Source of the DNA: Alkalihalobacillus sp. TS-13
GTDB lineage: Bacteria; Bacillota; Bacilli; Bacillales; Fictibacillaceae
Assembly (NCBI RefSeq): GCF_019720915.1
Contig: NZ_JAHKSI010000003.1
Span: 62,001-126,000, forward strand
Reading direction: 5' to 3'
DNA length: 64,000 bases
Position 1 is the stretch's first letter. Every line of letters starts with the position of its first letter. Below the pieces are notes generated by a model that was not told the DNA's origin, searched no databases, and worked only from the letters and a program-made list of their open reading frames with translations. This document shows, piece after piece, positions 9,136 to 18,236 of this stretch. The translations under genes and the position numbers were made by a program.

Positions 9136-11088
9136 ATGTTCGAAAATATAAAGAAGATCATTGAAGAAGAAATATCAGGAAGACAGGCTTTTCGGTACGC
9201 AGATCGGATTGCGCAATATCACCGCATTCAAGCCTCTCCAGGGTATCGGGAAGCGGCCGATGAAGTTATGAGATTATTACAACGTGATGGTGTGGATGCT
9301 GAACTGGTATCGTATCCAGCCAGGTTTGGCGAGCGGTTTTTATCACATTTTTCGTTTAAAGAATGGAAGTGTGAACGTGCAGAGCTCTGGATCGAAACGC
9401 CGCAACGTAAAAGGATTGCCAGATTCGAGGAGGAAGAAATTTCAGTTGTACAAAGGAGCATTTCAACACCAGAAGAAGGATTAGAGGCTGAACTGGTTGT
9501 TATAGAAAATGCAGAGCAAGAGAGCAGTTATGAGGGGCTGGACTTGGAAGGCAAGATTGTGCTTGTAAGAGGAAACCAGTTTATCATTCATGCATTGGCG
9601 GTAGAAAAATATAAATGTGCAGGACTGATTTTTGATAATCTTGCTGAATTCCAACCGATCCGAACACGTTGGGATTTACCGGATACACGACAATACACAT
9701 CCTATTGGTGGCATCGTGAAAAGGAGATGAAGTCGTTCGGTTTTGTCGTATCTCCCAGGATCGGGGAAGAACTTAGGCATCTAGCAGAAAAGCAAACGGT
9801 CCGAGTGAAGGCAAAAGTGGAAGCTGAACTGGAAGACGGGCAATTTGAAAGCATTGAATACTTCATTCCTGGTAAAAAAGAGCAGGAGATTTTACTAGTA
9901 AGCCACTTGTGCCATCCGTATCCAGGAGGACAAGATAACGCATCGGGACCTGGTACATTAATGGAAGTGATGCGGACATTGACACGGTTGATAAAGGAAG
10001 ATATATTGTCACAGCCAGAGCTTGGGATCAGATTCTTGATGATGCCGGAAATGACCGGAACGGCTGCCTATTTTCATCTGAACAAAGAGCGGATTCCGAA
10101 TACAATCGCAGCGTTGAACCTGGATATGGTGGGAGCCAATCAAACGAAGGGCGGAGGTCCATTATGTGTTGAACAACCGCCAATGGCTGTGCCGACTTTT
10201 CTGGATAGGTTCGCCTACAAATTGGTAGAAGATACGTCAAATAACACCACTAATTTTACCGGCACTACGGATTATAGTACGGAGCATCATGTCAAAACCC
10301 GTTTTTCTGGCGGAAGTGATCATTCTATCATTTCGGACCCCACAATCGGGATTCCGTGTCCGATGCTTATTCAATGGCCAGATAGGCATTATCATACGAC
10401 ATCGGACTCTACTAAAAACCTGGATGAGAACATGATGAAACTGATCGGTACAGTAACCGCTCTATATAGTTACGGTTTAGCAAATGGAGAAGAGGAAGAG
10501 TGGATTTCGTACACCTTGCAGCATATGGGGAAGATCGGCTCACATTTGAATAACGCAAAAGAGTCGTTGACGAAATCTAACTTAACCAATAAGGAATTTC
10601 GTGATGCCTTCTCTTTTTATGTTAAATATGAAGAGGACTCCTTATCCCAGCTCGACTTCTATGCCAAACTTCGCAACTTCAACAATCTGCAAGAGCAAAT
10701 TGAACAGCTGAAAAATCTGATTACAAAGCAAGCTGATATTCTTTTTGTAATAGGAGAGCGGCAATTCTCAAAGGAAACCGAGGAGAATAAAGTCCAGGAG
10801 GGAATGAACGCGATTTATAAGCGAAATTATAAGGCTCCAGTCCGCCTGGTTGATGAAATAGGTGTCCTGTCTATAGAGGAAAGATATCATTGGTTAAAAG
10901 AGGTGGAACCAAACATTCCGCTTGGCTATGCTGACTTTATTTTATATTGGATGGATGGGAAACGAACAGTCCAAGAAGTGCTTGATTTAACGTATTATGA
11001 AACAGGTCAGTTCTTCCCGGATTATGCAAAAGACCTTCTGGAACTCTACTTAACAGTCGATGTCATAAACAAAGTAGGAGACGCCTAA
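9136..11088 (+). CDS. M28-type aminopeptidase-like protein (DUF4910 family)
   Basis: About 650 residues. The N-terminal third contains a PA-like insert (LEGKIVLVRGNQF), and the core is a zinc aminopeptidase fold: SHLCHPYPGGQDNASG (His and Asp ligands), MMPEMTGTAAY (acid), NLDMVGAN, and a late RHYHTTSDS giving the last His. The C-terminal 80 residues (LGYADFILYWMDGKRTVQEV...) look like a small winged-helix or PqqD-like domain. No signal peptide, so cytosolic. GGAGGG five bases before the ATG at 9136 decides the start over the ATG at 9118. The PLP enzyme follows after three bases, so the pair probably works on the same peptide or amino-acid derivative. Substrate unknown. Confidence 0.78.
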   Translation: MFENIKKIIEEEISGRQAFRYADRIAQYHRIQASPGYREAADEVMRLLQRDGVDAELVSYPARFGERFLSHFSFKEWKCERAELWIETPQRKRIARFEEEEISVVQRSISTPEEGLEAELVVIENAEQESSYEGLDLEGKIVLVRGNQFIIHALAVEKYKCAGLIFDNLAEFQPIRTRWDLPDTRQYTSYWWHREKEMKSFGFVVSPRIGEELRHLAEKQTVRVKAKVEAELEDGQFESIEYFIPGKKEQEILLVSHLCHPYPGGQDNASGPGTLMEVMRTLTRLIKEDILSQPELGIRFLMMPEMTGTAAYFHLNKERIPNTIAALNLDMVGANQTKGGGPLCVEQPPMAVPTFLDRFAYKLVEDTSNNTTNFTGTTDYSTEHHVKTRFSGGSDHSIISDPTIGIPCPMLIQWPDRHYHTTSDSTKNLDENMMKLIGTVTALYSYGLANGEEEEWISYTLQHMGKIGSHLNNAKESLTKSNLTNKEFRDAFSFYVKYEEDSLSQLDFYAKLRNFNNLQEQIEQLKNLITKQADILFVIGERQFSKETEENKVQEGMNAIYKRNYKAPVRLVDEIGVLSIEERYHWLKEVEPNIPLGYADFILYWMDGKRTVQEVLDLTYYETGQFFPDYAKDLLELYLTVDVINKVGDA

Positions 11089-11091
11089 AAT

Positions 11092-12183
11092 ATGACGATG
11101 GTAACGAGTTTAGACACGCCGACATTGCTGCTGGATTACCCAAAGCTTAAAAAAAATATTAATGAAATCGCAAACTTTTCAGAGGAACATAACCTTTCTT
11201 ATCGCCCGCATATAAAGACACATAAATCCATTGAAATCGCAAAGCTGCAGCTTCAAGCGGGAGCTGTCGGCATAACGACCGCTACGATTGTTGAAGCAGA
11301 AGTAATGGCTGCTGGTGGAGTAGATGACATATTGATCGCCTATCCCATTTCCAGTCCGAACAAGATTGGTAGAATGATAAAGCTTTTACAACAAGGTGTT
11401 AAACTGAAAGTATCAGTAGATAGCACGGAGCAGTTAGCTTATTTGCAAAAGGAACTTGATCATACACCATTTTCAATGGAAGTATGGATCAAAGTGAATT
11501 CCGGGCTAAACCGATGTGGGGTTGAACCAGGAAAGGACGCTCTGGTATTAGCGAAGGAAGTTTTATCGCATTCCAAGATCAGGTTGGGCGGTATTTTGAC
11601 CCATGCCGGACATTCCTATGCTGCTTCAACCTATTCAGAAATTGAACAAATTGGAGTTCAGGAAGGATGGGCAGTCGTAGAAAGCGCTGAGGAATGTGAA
11701 AAAGCTGGGATTCCGATACCAGTAAGAAGTGTCGGTTCCACTCCGACCTATAAAATTGCAGGAAAGGTACCCGGGATCACCGAAATCAGGCCCGGAAACG
11801 CTGTGTTTTTCGATGCAATTCAAGTAGGATTAGGTGTTGCCGATATTGAAAACTGTGCATTGACGGTATTGGCTTCTGTAGTTGGTGTTTATCAAGATCG
11901 GATTGTATTTGATACAGGAAGCAAAACGCTTTGTTTGGATAAAGGAGCACACGGAAATAATACCGTGAAAGGATTCGGCCACATGATCGGCCATCCAGAA
12001 ATTACGCTGGAACGGTTATCAGAAGAACATGGAATTGGTACATCCACACAGAAGAGTTCCTTAAAATTGAATGATAAGGTAAGAATTATTCCAAACCATG
12101 CGTGTACAGTAGCAAATCAGTTTGAAGAATATATTGTACATCAAAATGGGAACGTATTGGATGCTTGGAAAGTTGAAGGATAA
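11092..12183 (+). CDS. D-threonine aldolase / D-serine dehydratase-like PLP enzyme (alanine racemase fold)
   Basis: 363 residues, fold-type III. The N-terminal LDTPTLLLDYPKLKKNI and RPHIKTHKS carry the PLP lysine; HAGHSY and SVGSTPTY line the active site; near the end NHACTVANQ supplies the His/Cys metal ligands of the DSD1/DTA family. Such enzymes cleave D-3-hydroxyamino acids (D-threonine, D-serine) with PLP and a divalent metal. It is coupled to the M28 gene (three-base gap) and followed by a strong terminator, so the two form an operon. Together they could release and degrade a D-amino acid from a peptide; that is inference. Which of the D-hydroxyamino acids is used cannot be told. Confidence 0.85.
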   Translation: MTMVTSLDTPTLLLDYPKLKKNINEIANFSEEHNLSYRPHIKTHKSIEIAKLQLQAGAVGITTATIVEAEVMAAGGVDDILIAYPISSPNKIGRMIKLLQQGVKLKVSVDSTEQLAYLQKELDHTPFSMEVWIKVNSGLNRCGVEPGKDALVLAKEVLSHSKIRLGGILTHAGHSYAASTYSEIEQIGVQEGWAVVESAEECEKAGIPIPVRSVGSTPTYKIAGKVPGITEIRPGNAVFFDAIQVGLGVADIENCALTVLASVVGVYQDRIVFDTGSKTLCLDKGAHGNNTVKGFGHMIGHPEITLERLSEEHGIGTSTQKSSLKLNDKVRIIPNHACTVANQFEEYIVHQNGNVLDAWKVEG

Positions 12184-12262
12184 TTGTCCTAGAGGTATCC
12201 AAGAAAAGGATTCCATTCAGGGCAAACAAGTACCAAAAGTTTACCCGGCTCAATATATGACT

Positions 12263-12306
12263 AATAAACACGACTCTCATTATGAAAGCCGTGTTTATTT
12301 TTTAGT
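12263..12306 (+). terminator. Terminator of the M28-PLP operon
   Basis: AATAAACACG pairs perfectly with CGTGTTTATT, followed by TTTTTT. Confidence 0.85.
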
Positions 12307-12361
12307 GCAACTAGATTCAAAATTAATTGGATTAAGTAAATGACAATAGTATAATTATAAC

Positions 12362-12375
12362 TTGACAATTAGTCA
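12362..12375 (+). promoter_or_regulatory. Possible promoter/operator of the MFS gene
   Basis: A TTGACA hexamer overlaps the dyad TGAC-AATTA-GTCA. A matching -10 at normal spacing is poor, so this is only a candidate control site. Confidence 0.3.
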
Positions 12376-12474
12376 GGTAATGGTTGTCTTGATACAAGAA
12401 TCGAAACATTTTATAAACAATAAGTACAACCAAGTCATAAAGATAAATTTTATTCAATATGAGGGGAATACATA

Positions 12475-13644
12475 ATGGAGTCAAAAAAGGCGTTACCAAT
12501 ACTTTTTCTTGTCATGTTCATGGTCATGGTCGGATTCGGCATCATCATTCCGGTCTTGCCATTCCTCGCTGAAGAGGTGGGAGGAAGTCCGTTTGAACTA
12601 GGTCTATTGATGGCGGTTTATTCGATCATGCAGCTACTCTTCGCTCCGATGTGGGGGCGTATTTCTGATCGTATCGGCCGGAAGCCGGTCATGATGTTAG
12701 GAGTAGCAGGATTAGCGATTTCATTTTTCATCATGGCTATGGCAGATTCGCTATGGGTTTTATTTGCCGCCCGGATTATCGGTGGATTTTTATCATCGGC
12801 TAACATGCCGACGACCATGGCTTATGCAGCAGATATCACAACCCCAGAAAACCGTGGTAAAGGGATGGGGATCATCGGAGCTGCCACCGGGCTCGGTTTC
12901 ATTTTCGGACCCGCGATCGGCGGTGTATTTTCAAAAACAAGTCTTTCAATGCCCTTTTATGTGGCAGGAATTTCGTCGATCATTACATTGATTTTGGTGC
13001 TTATATTAGTGAAAGAGTCACTCCCTGCAGAGAAAAGAAATGAGTTTTCGAGAAAGAGGGATTCGGTCTGGAAAGCATTTGAAGGACCACTCTCCATTCT
13101 GTTCATTTTACAATTGATCGTCACTTTATCGCTGGCTGGTCTTGAAGCGACTTTCGCCTATTTCGCAGCTGATAAGGCAGGAATAACCACGGTCCAACTT
13201 GGTTATATCTTCATGATCATGGGGCTGGGCAGTGCTATTGTGCAAGGAGGATTGGTCGGCCCGATGACAAAGAGGTTCGGTGAAGGTGCGGTCATCCGGG
13301 TAGGCATTACTGTATCGGCGATTGGATTCGTCCTTATCTTGTTTTCACGTGATTTCTGGACAACGACTCTCTTCCTGACGGTTTTCGGATTGGGGAATGG
13401 CGTGATCCGACCGGCGATCTCTGCCCTTCTTACCAAACGCTCGGACACAGGGTATGGGAGCGTTACTGGCTTACTTTCGTCTTTTGATTCATTCGGCCGG
13501 ATTGCAGGACCTCCTCTAGGCGGCTTGTTATTTTCGATTGCGATCGGTCTCCCATTCATTTCAGGAGCCATCTTATCCATATTCGCGTTGCTCCTCTACC
13601 AGGTTTATCGTTTACAAACGAGAAAAGTGAAAGAAACAGTATAA
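12475..13644 (+). CDS. MFS drug/proton antiporter (Bmr/TetA-like)
   Basis: 389 residues with twelve hydrophobic segments. Motif A of drug:H+ antiporters is clear in the loop between TM2 and TM3 (GRISDRIGRKPVMM), and the antiporter motif C-like stretch GLGFIFGPAIGGVF is in TM5. Likely exports drugs or other lipophilic compounds from the membrane at the cost of protons. It starts at an ATG after GAGGGG with an 8-base gap. No neighbouring regulator gene is intact; the HxlR remnant downstream may be a leftover. It is monocistronic, ending before a strong terminator. Substrate is not predictable, and tetracycline should not be assumed. Confidence 0.88.
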   Translation: MESKKALPILFLVMFMVMVGFGIIIPVLPFLAEEVGGSPFELGLLMAVYSIMQLLFAPMWGRISDRIGRKPVMMLGVAGLAISFFIMAMADSLWVLFAARIIGGFLSSANMPTTMAYAADITTPENRGKGMGIIGAATGLGFIFGPAIGGVFSKTSLSMPFYVAGISSIITLILVLILVKESLPAEKRNEFSRKRDSVWKAFEGPLSILFILQLIVTLSLAGLEATFAYFAADKAGITTVQLGYIFMIMGLGSAIVQGGLVGPMTKRFGEGAVIRVGITVSAIGFVLILFSRDFWTTTLFLTVFGLGNGVIRPAISALLTKRSDTGYGSVTGLLSSFDSFGRIAGPPLGGLLFSIAIGLPFISGAILSIFALLLYQVYRLQTRKVKETV

Positions 13645-13764
13645 AAGGTAAACGCCACTGGCAGTCGGGGGTAACGGATTATTTCAGAAGTGCAAACAAG
13701 TAATACTCTAGGAAGAGTTTGATACCATAATACGTATTTCTGTTATTGTAAAAGTTTCGAAGAT

Positions 13765-13814
13765 AAAATCAAGCCAGTTTGTTCTAATGACTAGAATAGC
13801 TGGCTTGATTTTTA
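13765..13814. terminator. Strong hairpin terminator after the MFS gene
   Basis: AAAATCAAGCCAG pairs with CTGGCTTGATTTT, with an inner stem TTCTA/TAGAA and a T-run. It ends beside the HxlR remnant read from the other strand and could serve both. Confidence 0.82.
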
Positions 13815-13946
13815 TCATTTTTCCTTTTCCCATCTTTGTCTCCAATTGCGCATTTCGATCAATACACTTTGAAAATCTTTTCCTTTTGTTGTTAAAGAGT
13901 ATTCCACTGTAACAGGAACGGTTGGAAACACTTTACGTTGAATCAT
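13815..13946 (-). pseudogene. C-terminal remnant of an HxlR-family regulator
   Basis: A 43-codon frame reads MIQRKVFPTVPVTVEYSL, then TTKGKDFQSVLIEMRNW, up to a stop. This is the conserved wing and last helix of HxlR winged-helix regulators (RxxxxxxPxxVEYxLTxxG). The N-terminal helix-turn-helix, about 60 residues, is missing upstream, so the gene is truncated by deletion. Its ATG is probably incidental. Confidence 0.7.
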
Positions 13947-14138
13947 ATTATAGGGGGCGATTGCTGCATAAGGTAATCGCCTTTCTCTTACTTAAGAAGT
14001 TGGCAGTTTTCTGGAATAAGAGGTTCCTATATTTAATCCACAAAAGGGCCAAATAATTGAATAACCAAACCCCTCTGTATAAATGTTCATTAATTTCAAT
14101 TATGAGATATAATGGAAGTTGAATAGGGGTGGATTCTA

Positions 14139-14666
14139 TTGAATAGAACTATGGAACAGGTACTCGTTCATCCAGACGGAACGACAATTACACTTCTAGA
14201 TCAAGGTACAGATGAACAAGGGGAGTACTTGATTGTTGAACATTTGGTAATGAAAAGAGGTGCAATGAACGGTCCACATTGGCATCCAGTTCTAACGGAA
14301 TCATTTACGGTTAAGGAAGGGATGATGCGCTTCATAGTAGATGGCACGGAACAACTTCTTGGACCTGGCCAGCATATAAAGGTTCTTCCCGAACAGGTGC
14401 ATCAATTCTGGAATGAGAGTGAAGATCAGTTGATAGCAATCCATGAAATTCGACCACCAGGGAATCATTGGAACATGTTCAAGCTCATACACAAATTAAC
14501 CAAACAAAACCGATTAAATTCCAAAGGCGTCCCTCGGAATCCATTATGGTTAGGGATGGCATGGGAGTGTATAGATGGATATATAGCAGGACCTCCTATC
14601 CTATTTCAAAGGGCTTTATTCGGTGGGTTGGCACAACTAGCCCGTTCAGTCGGATATCGAATATAA
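14139..14666 (+). CDS. Cupin-domain protein
   Basis: 175 residues. A single cupin barrel spans about 30-110, with the metal-site motif GPHWHPVLTESFTVKEG (motif 1: two His, Glu) and VLPEQVHQFWN (motif 2: His). The C-terminal 60 residues are an extra hydrophobic helical segment (GPPILFQRALFGGLAQLARSVGYRI). Function unknown; cupins of this type range from isomerases to sensory domains. The start is TTG at 14139, six bases after GGGGTGG; an ATG lies four codons later. Located between the HxlR remnant and the copper island, without partners. Confidence 0.75.
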   Translation: MNRTMEQVLVHPDGTTITLLDQGTDEQGEYLIVEHLVMKRGAMNGPHWHPVLTESFTVKEGMMRFIVDGTEQLLGPGQHIKVLPEQVHQFWNESEDQLIAIHEIRPPGNHWNMFKLIHKLTKQNRLNSKGVPRNPLWLGMAWECIDGYIAGPPILFQRALFGGLAQLARSVGYRI

Positions 14667-14920
14667 GCTTTTACAATCAAGACGAATTTATTCAGCGCGA
14701 TTGCTGAGTAGTTTTTTAACAACTTTTTTATTACGAATTTTACCTGTAATGGGAGTCTTTTATGAAAATTCAACAACTATTTTTGAAAGAGCCGCATCTC
14801 TGAACGGAAGAATGCGGCTTCAAGTCACCAAAATTCAACAACTTTATTTTCAATGGACAGTTAAGTGGATAAAATTTTTATGGTCAAATGCCTATTTTTA
14901 ATATTTTTAAAAAAATTACT
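14667..14920. other. Intergenic stretch at the left edge of the copper island
   Basis: Contains a hairpin AGCCGCAT/ATGCGGCT (about 14790-14820) without a T-run, bracketed by two copies of AAAATTCAACAACT (near 14764 and 14829). No gene seen. The repeated 14-mer around a hairpin looks like debris of a mobile element. Confidence 0.4.
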
Positions 14921-14949
14921 TTGCATACCTTATGGGGGTATAGTACAAT
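14921..14949 (+). promoter_or_regulatory. csoR-copZ promoter with CsoR operator
   Basis: TTGCAT, 17-base spacer and TACAAT form a sigma-A promoter. The spacer holds the dyad ATACCTTATGGGGGTAT (14925-14941), matching the CsoR box (TACC...GGGTA). Repressor bound here would block polymerase, released by Cu(I). Confidence 0.8.
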
Positions 14950-14969
14950 ATCGTTAAGGAGGTGATTTA

Positions 14970-15317
14970 ATGTCGATTAATTTAGAAAATCTTGATCATA
15001 TGGTTGAAACCGATCAATGTTGTTCATCAGACGGTGAAAGAAAAAGCCATCATTCAGATAATGTGAAAAATAATTTAGTAACAAGATTAAATCGAATTGA
15101 AGGACAAATTCGCGGAATAAAAGGATTAATTGAAAAAGATACGTATTGTGATGATGTCATTACTCAAATATCTGCGACTCAATCTGCTTTAAATAGTGTT
15201 GCTCGAATTTTGCTTGACGGACATATGAAGACATGTGTTCTAGAGAAAATTCAAGAAGGTGACACGGAGATTTTAGATGAGGTAATGGTAACCATCCAAA
15301 AATTAATGAAAAAATAA
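14970..15317 (+). CDS. csoR: Copper-sensing repressor CsoR
   Basis: 115 residues, all-helical DUF156 fold. The Cu(I) ligands are present: Cys in KDTYCDDV, then His and Cys in DGHMKTCVLE, with the conserved NRIEGQIRGIKGLIE first helix. The N-terminal 35 residues (with CC and HH) are longer than in B. subtilis CsoR and rich in possible metal ligands. Apo-CsoR tetramers repress copZA; Cu(I) binding releases DNA. The RBS AAGGAGGTGAT is nearly perfect. copZ follows after 18 bases. Several copies of its predicted operator lie in the island. Confidence 0.93.
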   Translation: MSINLENLDHMVETDQCCSSDGERKSHHSDNVKNNLVTRLNRIEGQIRGIKGLIEKDTYCDDVITQISATQSALNSVARILLDGHMKTCVLEKIQEGDTEILDEVMVTIQKLMKK

Positions 15318-15335
15318 AAAAGGAGACTATGCGAT

Positions 15336-15542
15336 ATGGAAAAAACAACTCTAAACGTACAAGGGATGTCATGTGGCCATTGTATCCAATCAATTGAAGG
15401 CAGTGTAGGCGAATTAACCGGAGTTACAGCTGTTAACGTAAATTTAGATTCAGGAACTGTTCGTGTGGAATTTAATCCAAATGAAGTTCCCCTTGATAAG
15501 ATCAAAGAAACAATCGATGACCAAGGTTATGATGTCCAATAA
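15336..15542 (+). CDS. copZ: Copper chaperone CopZ
   Basis: 68 residues, one ferredoxin-like heavy-metal-associated domain. GMSCGHCIQSIE carries the CxxC Cu(I) site, and the fold closes with VPLDKIKETIDDQGYDVQ. It takes cytosolic Cu(I) to the CopA ATPase. Cotranscribed with csoR. Confidence 0.95.
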   Translation: MEKTTLNVQGMSCGHCIQSIEGSVGELTGVTAVNVNLDSGTVRVEFNPNEVPLDKIKETIDDQGYDVQ

Positions 15543-15591
15543 AAATTAAAGATGTGCTGATAAAAGAACAATCTTTTTTTTACTTAATTAT

Positions 15592-15608
15592 ATACCTTAC
15601 CAGGGTAC
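15592..15608 (+). promoter_or_regulatory. Second CsoR-type operator, before a copZ remnant
   Basis: ATACCTTACCAGGGTAC is a CsoR-like dyad. It precedes only the last codons of a second copZ, so its original gene has been deleted. Confidence 0.6.
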
Positions 15609-15631
15609 CCTTTATTTAATAATAAAGTTAA

Positions 15632-15676
15632 TTGATTGAAGATCAAGGTTATGAGGTGGGTGTGTTAATCACCTAA
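15632..15676 (+). pseudogene. Remnant of a second copZ
   Basis: A 14-codon frame LIEDQGYEVGVLIT ends in TAA. IEDQGYEV is the conserved end of CopZ (compare TIDDQGYDV of the intact gene 120 bases upstream). No HMA start or CxxC remains. It sits just after a CsoR-type operator and before a terminator hairpin, so most of a paralogous copZ was lost. Confidence 0.6.
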
Positions 15677-15702
15677 CGATCATAGCTGTCACTAAGGAAC
15701 TG

Positions 15703-15735
15703 AAAAAGCGTGCTGTCTCGACAGCACGTTTTATT
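15703..15735 (+). terminator. Terminator before copA
   Basis: CGTGCTGTC pairs perfectly with GACAGCACG over a two-base loop, flanked by an A-run and TTTT. It implies that copA has its own promoter. Confidence 0.8.
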
Positions 15736-15746
15736 CGCAAAAATAT

Positions 15747-15763
15747 ATACCCCACTAGAGTAT
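15747..15763 (+). promoter_or_regulatory. Third CsoR-type operator, upstream of copA
   Basis: The dyad ATATAC-CCCACTAGA-GTATAT, 23 bases before the copA start, resembles the other CsoR boxes although its right half has fewer Gs. Confidence 0.6.
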
Positions 15764-15785
15764 ATGGTGATAGGAGTGAAAGGTT

Positions 15786-18206
15786 ATGAGTGATAAAAAA
15801 GAAACAACACTTCAAATAGCTGGTATGACATGTGCTGCTTGTGCCGTAAGAATCGAAAAAGGTCTAAAAAAAATAGATGGAGTAGAGGATGCGAATGTAA
15901 ATTTCGCATTAGAAAAATCAAAAGTAACATTTGATCCGTTTAAAACAAATGTACATCAAGTTAAAGAAAAAGTGCAATCTTTAGGATACAAAGTAACGAG
16001 TGAGAAAGTTGAATTTGATATAAGTGGCATGACATGTGCTGCTTGTGCTAATAAAATTGAAAAACGTTTAAATAAGTTAAGTGGAGTCCAAACCGCAACG
16101 GTAAACTTCGCTTTAGAATCTGCTCTTGTAGAATATAACCCTGATGAAGTGTCGGCTGCGGATATGATAGAAGCCATCAAAAAATTGGGCTATCGTTTAG
16201 AACAAAAGAAAGAAGCTCAAGGCGAAAAGGTTGATCATAGACAAAAAGAAATTGAAAAGCAAAAAGGGAAATTTATTTTCTCTGCGATTTTATCCATCCC
16301 TTTACTTTGGGCGATGGTCAGTCATTTTCAATTTACTTCTTTTATTTGGCTTCCTGAGATGTTCATGAATCCTTGGGTTCAACTCGCGCTTGCGACTCCA
16401 GTTCAATTTATAGTTGGGGGGCAATTTTACGTGGGTGCTTATAAAGCATTAAGAAATAAAAGTGCAAACATGGATGTTTTGGTTGCCCTTGGTACCTCTG
16501 CAGCTTATTTCTATAGCATTTACTTAAGTATTATATCAATAGGCTCTGATTCACATATGGTCGAATTATATTTTGAAACAAGTGCTGTATTAATCACTCT
16601 TATTATATTAGGGAAACTGTTTGAAGCAAAAGCAAAGGGTCGTTCATCTGAAGCCATTAAGAAGCTTATGGGCTTACAGGCGAAAACGGCTACAGTAGTA
16701 AGAGACGGGCAAGAATTGAATGTATCCATTGAAGAGGTAATCGCTGGTGATATCGTCTATGTGAAACCAGGTGAAAAGGTACCTGTAGATGGAGTGATCT
16801 TCGAAGGAAGGTCTGCCCTTGATGAGTCAATGATTACAGGTGAAAGTATTCCTGTTGATAAAACAGTTGGAGATGCAGTCATAGGATCGACCATAAATAA
16901 GAACGGATTTATAAAGGTAAAGGCAACAAAGGTAGGAAAAGATACGGCCTTAGCTCAAATAATCAAAGTAGTCGAAGAAGCTCAAGGATCAAAAGCACCA
17001 ATCCAGCGTTTAGCTGATGTGATCTCAGGAATTTTTGTCCCAATCGTAGTTGGAATAGCCATTGTGACATTTCTAGTTTGGTACTTTGTTGTCAGTCCCG
17101 GAGAGTTTGCAGTAGCCCTTGAAAAGTTAATTGCCGTATTAGTTATCGCATGTCCATGTGCGTTAGGCCTAGCCACTCCCACCTCCATTATGGCAGGGTC
17201 AGGCCGAGCTGCTGAATATGGAATTTTGTTTAAAGGCGGGGAGCATCTTGAAACGACTCATCGATTGGATACAGTCATCCTTGATAAAACGGGAACTGTA
17301 ACAAATGGAAAACCAACACTTACAGATGTTATTCTGTCAAACGGATTTGAAGAAAAAGAATTTTTAAAGTTAGTCGGTGCTGCAGAAAGAAATTCTGAAC
17401 ATCCGTTAGCTGAAGCAATTGTCGAGGGCATTAAAGAAAAAGGGATTGAACTTGGAACATCTGAACATTTCGAAGCGATTCCTGGCTTTGGAATCGAATC
17501 GAAAGTTGAAGGAAAATCCTTGCTTATCGGAACACGACGGCTTATGGAGAAAAACAACATTAACGTTGGAGACATACTACCTAAAATGGAAAACTTAGAA
17601 AAGCAAGGTAAGACAGCAATGCTAGTCGCAATTGATCATCACTTTGCTGGATTGATTGCCGTCGCAGATACGATTAAAGAAACCTCTCCAAAAGCGATTG
17701 AAAGGTTAAAAAAGATGGGTCTTGAGGTTGTGATGATTACAGGAGATAACAAGCAGACAGCTCAAGCCATTGCAAATGAGGTCGGTATTGATCAAGTGAT
17801 AGCAGAAGTTCTACCAGAAGGAAAGGCAGAGGAAGTGAAAAAGCTTCAAAAAGTAGGAAAGAAAGTGGCAATGGTTGGTGACGGTATTAACGATGCGCCA
17901 GCGTTAGCTACTGCCGATATTGGCATGGCAATCGGTACGGGTACTGATGTAGCAATGGAGGCTGCAGATATAACCTTAATCAAAGGAGACTTAAATAGTA
18001 TTGCTGATGCCATCTTTATGAGTAAAATGACCATTCGAAATATCAAGCAAAATCTATTTTGGGCCTTTGCTTATAATGCATTAGGCGTTCCAATTGCAGC
18101 ACTAGGGTTTCTGGCCCCATGGCTTGCGGGAGTCGCAATGGCATTTAGTTCCGTTTCAGTTGTGTTAAATGCACTCAGATTACAAAGGATTCAGTTAAAA
18201 GGATAA
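15786..18206 (+). CDS. copA: Cu(I)-exporting P1B-type ATPase CopA
   Basis: 806 residues. Two N-terminal HMA domains each contain GMTCAACA (about 13-20 and 80-87). Eight membrane segments follow; CPC in TM6 (VIACPCALGLATPTS) is the Cu(I) transport site. The actuator loop has TGES, the phosphorylation motif is DKTGT, the nucleotide domain has SEHPLAEAI (the HP motif) and the hinge is GDGINDAPALA. Length is standard for Bacillus CopA. It exports Cu(I) delivered by CopZ. It has its own operator just upstream and probably leads a unit with the two downstream genes (30- and 25-base gaps). Confidence 0.96.
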   Translation: MSDKKETTLQIAGMTCAACAVRIEKGLKKIDGVEDANVNFALEKSKVTFDPFKTNVHQVKEKVQSLGYKVTSEKVEFDISGMTCAACANKIEKRLNKLSGVQTATVNFALESALVEYNPDEVSAADMIEAIKKLGYRLEQKKEAQGEKVDHRQKEIEKQKGKFIFSAILSIPLLWAMVSHFQFTSFIWLPEMFMNPWVQLALATPVQFIVGGQFYVGAYKALRNKSANMDVLVALGTSAAYFYSIYLSIISIGSDSHMVELYFETSAVLITLIILGKLFEAKAKGRSSEAIKKLMGLQAKTATVVRDGQELNVSIEEVIAGDIVYVKPGEKVPVDGVIFEGRSALDESMITGESIPVDKTVGDAVIGSTINKNGFIKVKATKVGKDTALAQIIKVVEEAQGSKAPIQRLADVISGIFVPIVVGIAIVTFLVWYFVVSPGEFAVALEKLIAVLVIACPCALGLATPTSIMAGSGRAAEYGILFKGGEHLETTHRLDTVILDKTGTVTNGKPTLTDVILSNGFEEKEFLKLVGAAERNSEHPLAEAIVEGIKEKGIELGTSEHFEAIPGFGIESKVEGKSLLIGTRRLMEKNNINVGDILPKMENLEKQGKTAMLVAIDHHFAGLIAVADTIKETSPKAIERLKKMGLEVVMITGDNKQTAQAIANEVGIDQVIAEVLPEGKAEEVKKLQKVGKKVAMVGDGINDAPALATADIGMAIGTGTDVAMEAADITLIKGDLNSIADAIFMSKMTIRNIKQNLFWAFAYNALGVPIAALGFLAPWLAGVAMAFSSVSVVLNALRLQRIQLKG

Positions 18207-18236
18207 TCTATCTGAAAAAATAAGAGGAGTGTTTTT

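Noticed and set aside
14701-14901. 66-codon frame left of the copper island
   Set aside because: Runs through a hairpin and repeated 14-mers, no RBS, hydrophobic low-complexity product.
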